From Lichenicola sp965198575 (GTDB lineage Bacteria; Pseudomonadota; Alphaproteobacteria; Acetobacterales; Acetobacteraceae): a stretch of DNA of 64,000 nt. The stretch covers positions 3,720,001 to 3,784,000 of the forward strand of contig NZ_OZ240671.1 of NCBI RefSeq assembly GCF_965198575.1, given 5' to 3'. Position numbers and translations under genes: made by a program. Every line of letters starts with the position of its first letter. Position 1 is the first letter of the stretch. Shown piece after piece: positions 63,999-64,000 of this stretch. The notes beneath the pieces were generated by a model. It ran no database searches. It saw only the letters and a program-made list of their open reading frames with translations, and had not been told where the DNA came from.

Positions 63999-64000
63999 CT

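Overview
The window looks like a chromosomal segment of a high-GC alphaproteobacterium, most plausibly an Acetobacteraceae-like organism. This rests on strong GC-rich codon bias, the gene repertoire (lactate/malate dehydrogenase of the NEKAGG type, FdhD, SLG-C papain-like proteins, PEGA protein, alphaproteobacterial thiOSGE block) and frequent ATGA/GTGA overlaps. The family-level assignment is inference. No rRNA, tRNA, CRISPR array, integrase or intact insertion sequence was recognised.

Layout. 1-7.4 kb: the right end of a type VI secretion cluster (tssK partial, tssL with an OmpA-like tail, tssM, tagF, pppA), tightly coupled. 7.4-9.5 kb: an HU-like protein and a chemoreceptor, convergent around a clear hairpin terminator. 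9.6-19.1 kb: mixed metabolic and envelope genes (secreted esterase, lipoprotein, M1 peptidase, GNAT, acid phosphatase + alpha/beta hydrolase pair, PLP decarboxylase), with the decayed tail of a P-type ATPase at 12.3-12.8 kb. 19.1-24.3 kb: an SLG-C glycan-associated type protein, glutathione peroxidase, a head-GIN-type exported protein, a CDF metal exporter and beta-carbonic anhydrase, the last two separated by a 24-bp tandem repeat. 24.3-31 kb: a three-gene SPFH operon and an RND pump with adaptor, next to a stretch that looks AT-richer. 31.2-38.8 kb: a leucine-rich-repeat protein kinase whose gene overlaps a UxaA-family sugar-acid dehydratase gene, divergent from a complete sugar ABC transporter. 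39-43.2 kb: TrxR-like flavoprotein, lactate/malate dehydrogenase, small lipoprotein, SnoaL-like protein, phosphoglycolate phosphatase.

43.3-53.7 kb: glmU-glmS (UDP-GlcNAc supply), a PNPOx-like flavoprotein, fdhD, a large RgpF/HAD cell-surface glycan protein translationally coupled to thiO-thiS-thiG-thiE. 53.7-57.9 kb: a glycosyltransferase-like gene inserted between thiE and a degraded second copy of the thiE 3' end, then a sugar transporter-ribokinase-epimerase-RpiB operon that forms a complete route from an imported sugar to central pentose/hexose phosphates. 58.2-64 kb: a large CPA1 antiporter with a cyclic-nucleotide-like tail, a lone FlgC-like rod protein, a small conserved-looking protein, a DUF1796-like papain-fold protein, an AEC permease and a PEGA-domain protein running off the right edge.

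The most interesting items are the LRR-kinase/dehydratase gene pair, the thiE scar around a glycosyltransferase-like cargo gene, the SPFH three-gene operon, the shared SLG-C signature in two otherwise different proteins, and the tandem repeat that duplicates the end of the CDF gene. I do not see a clearly novel multi-gene defence or biosynthetic system; the LRR-kinase and SPFH loci are the best candidates for undescribed function.
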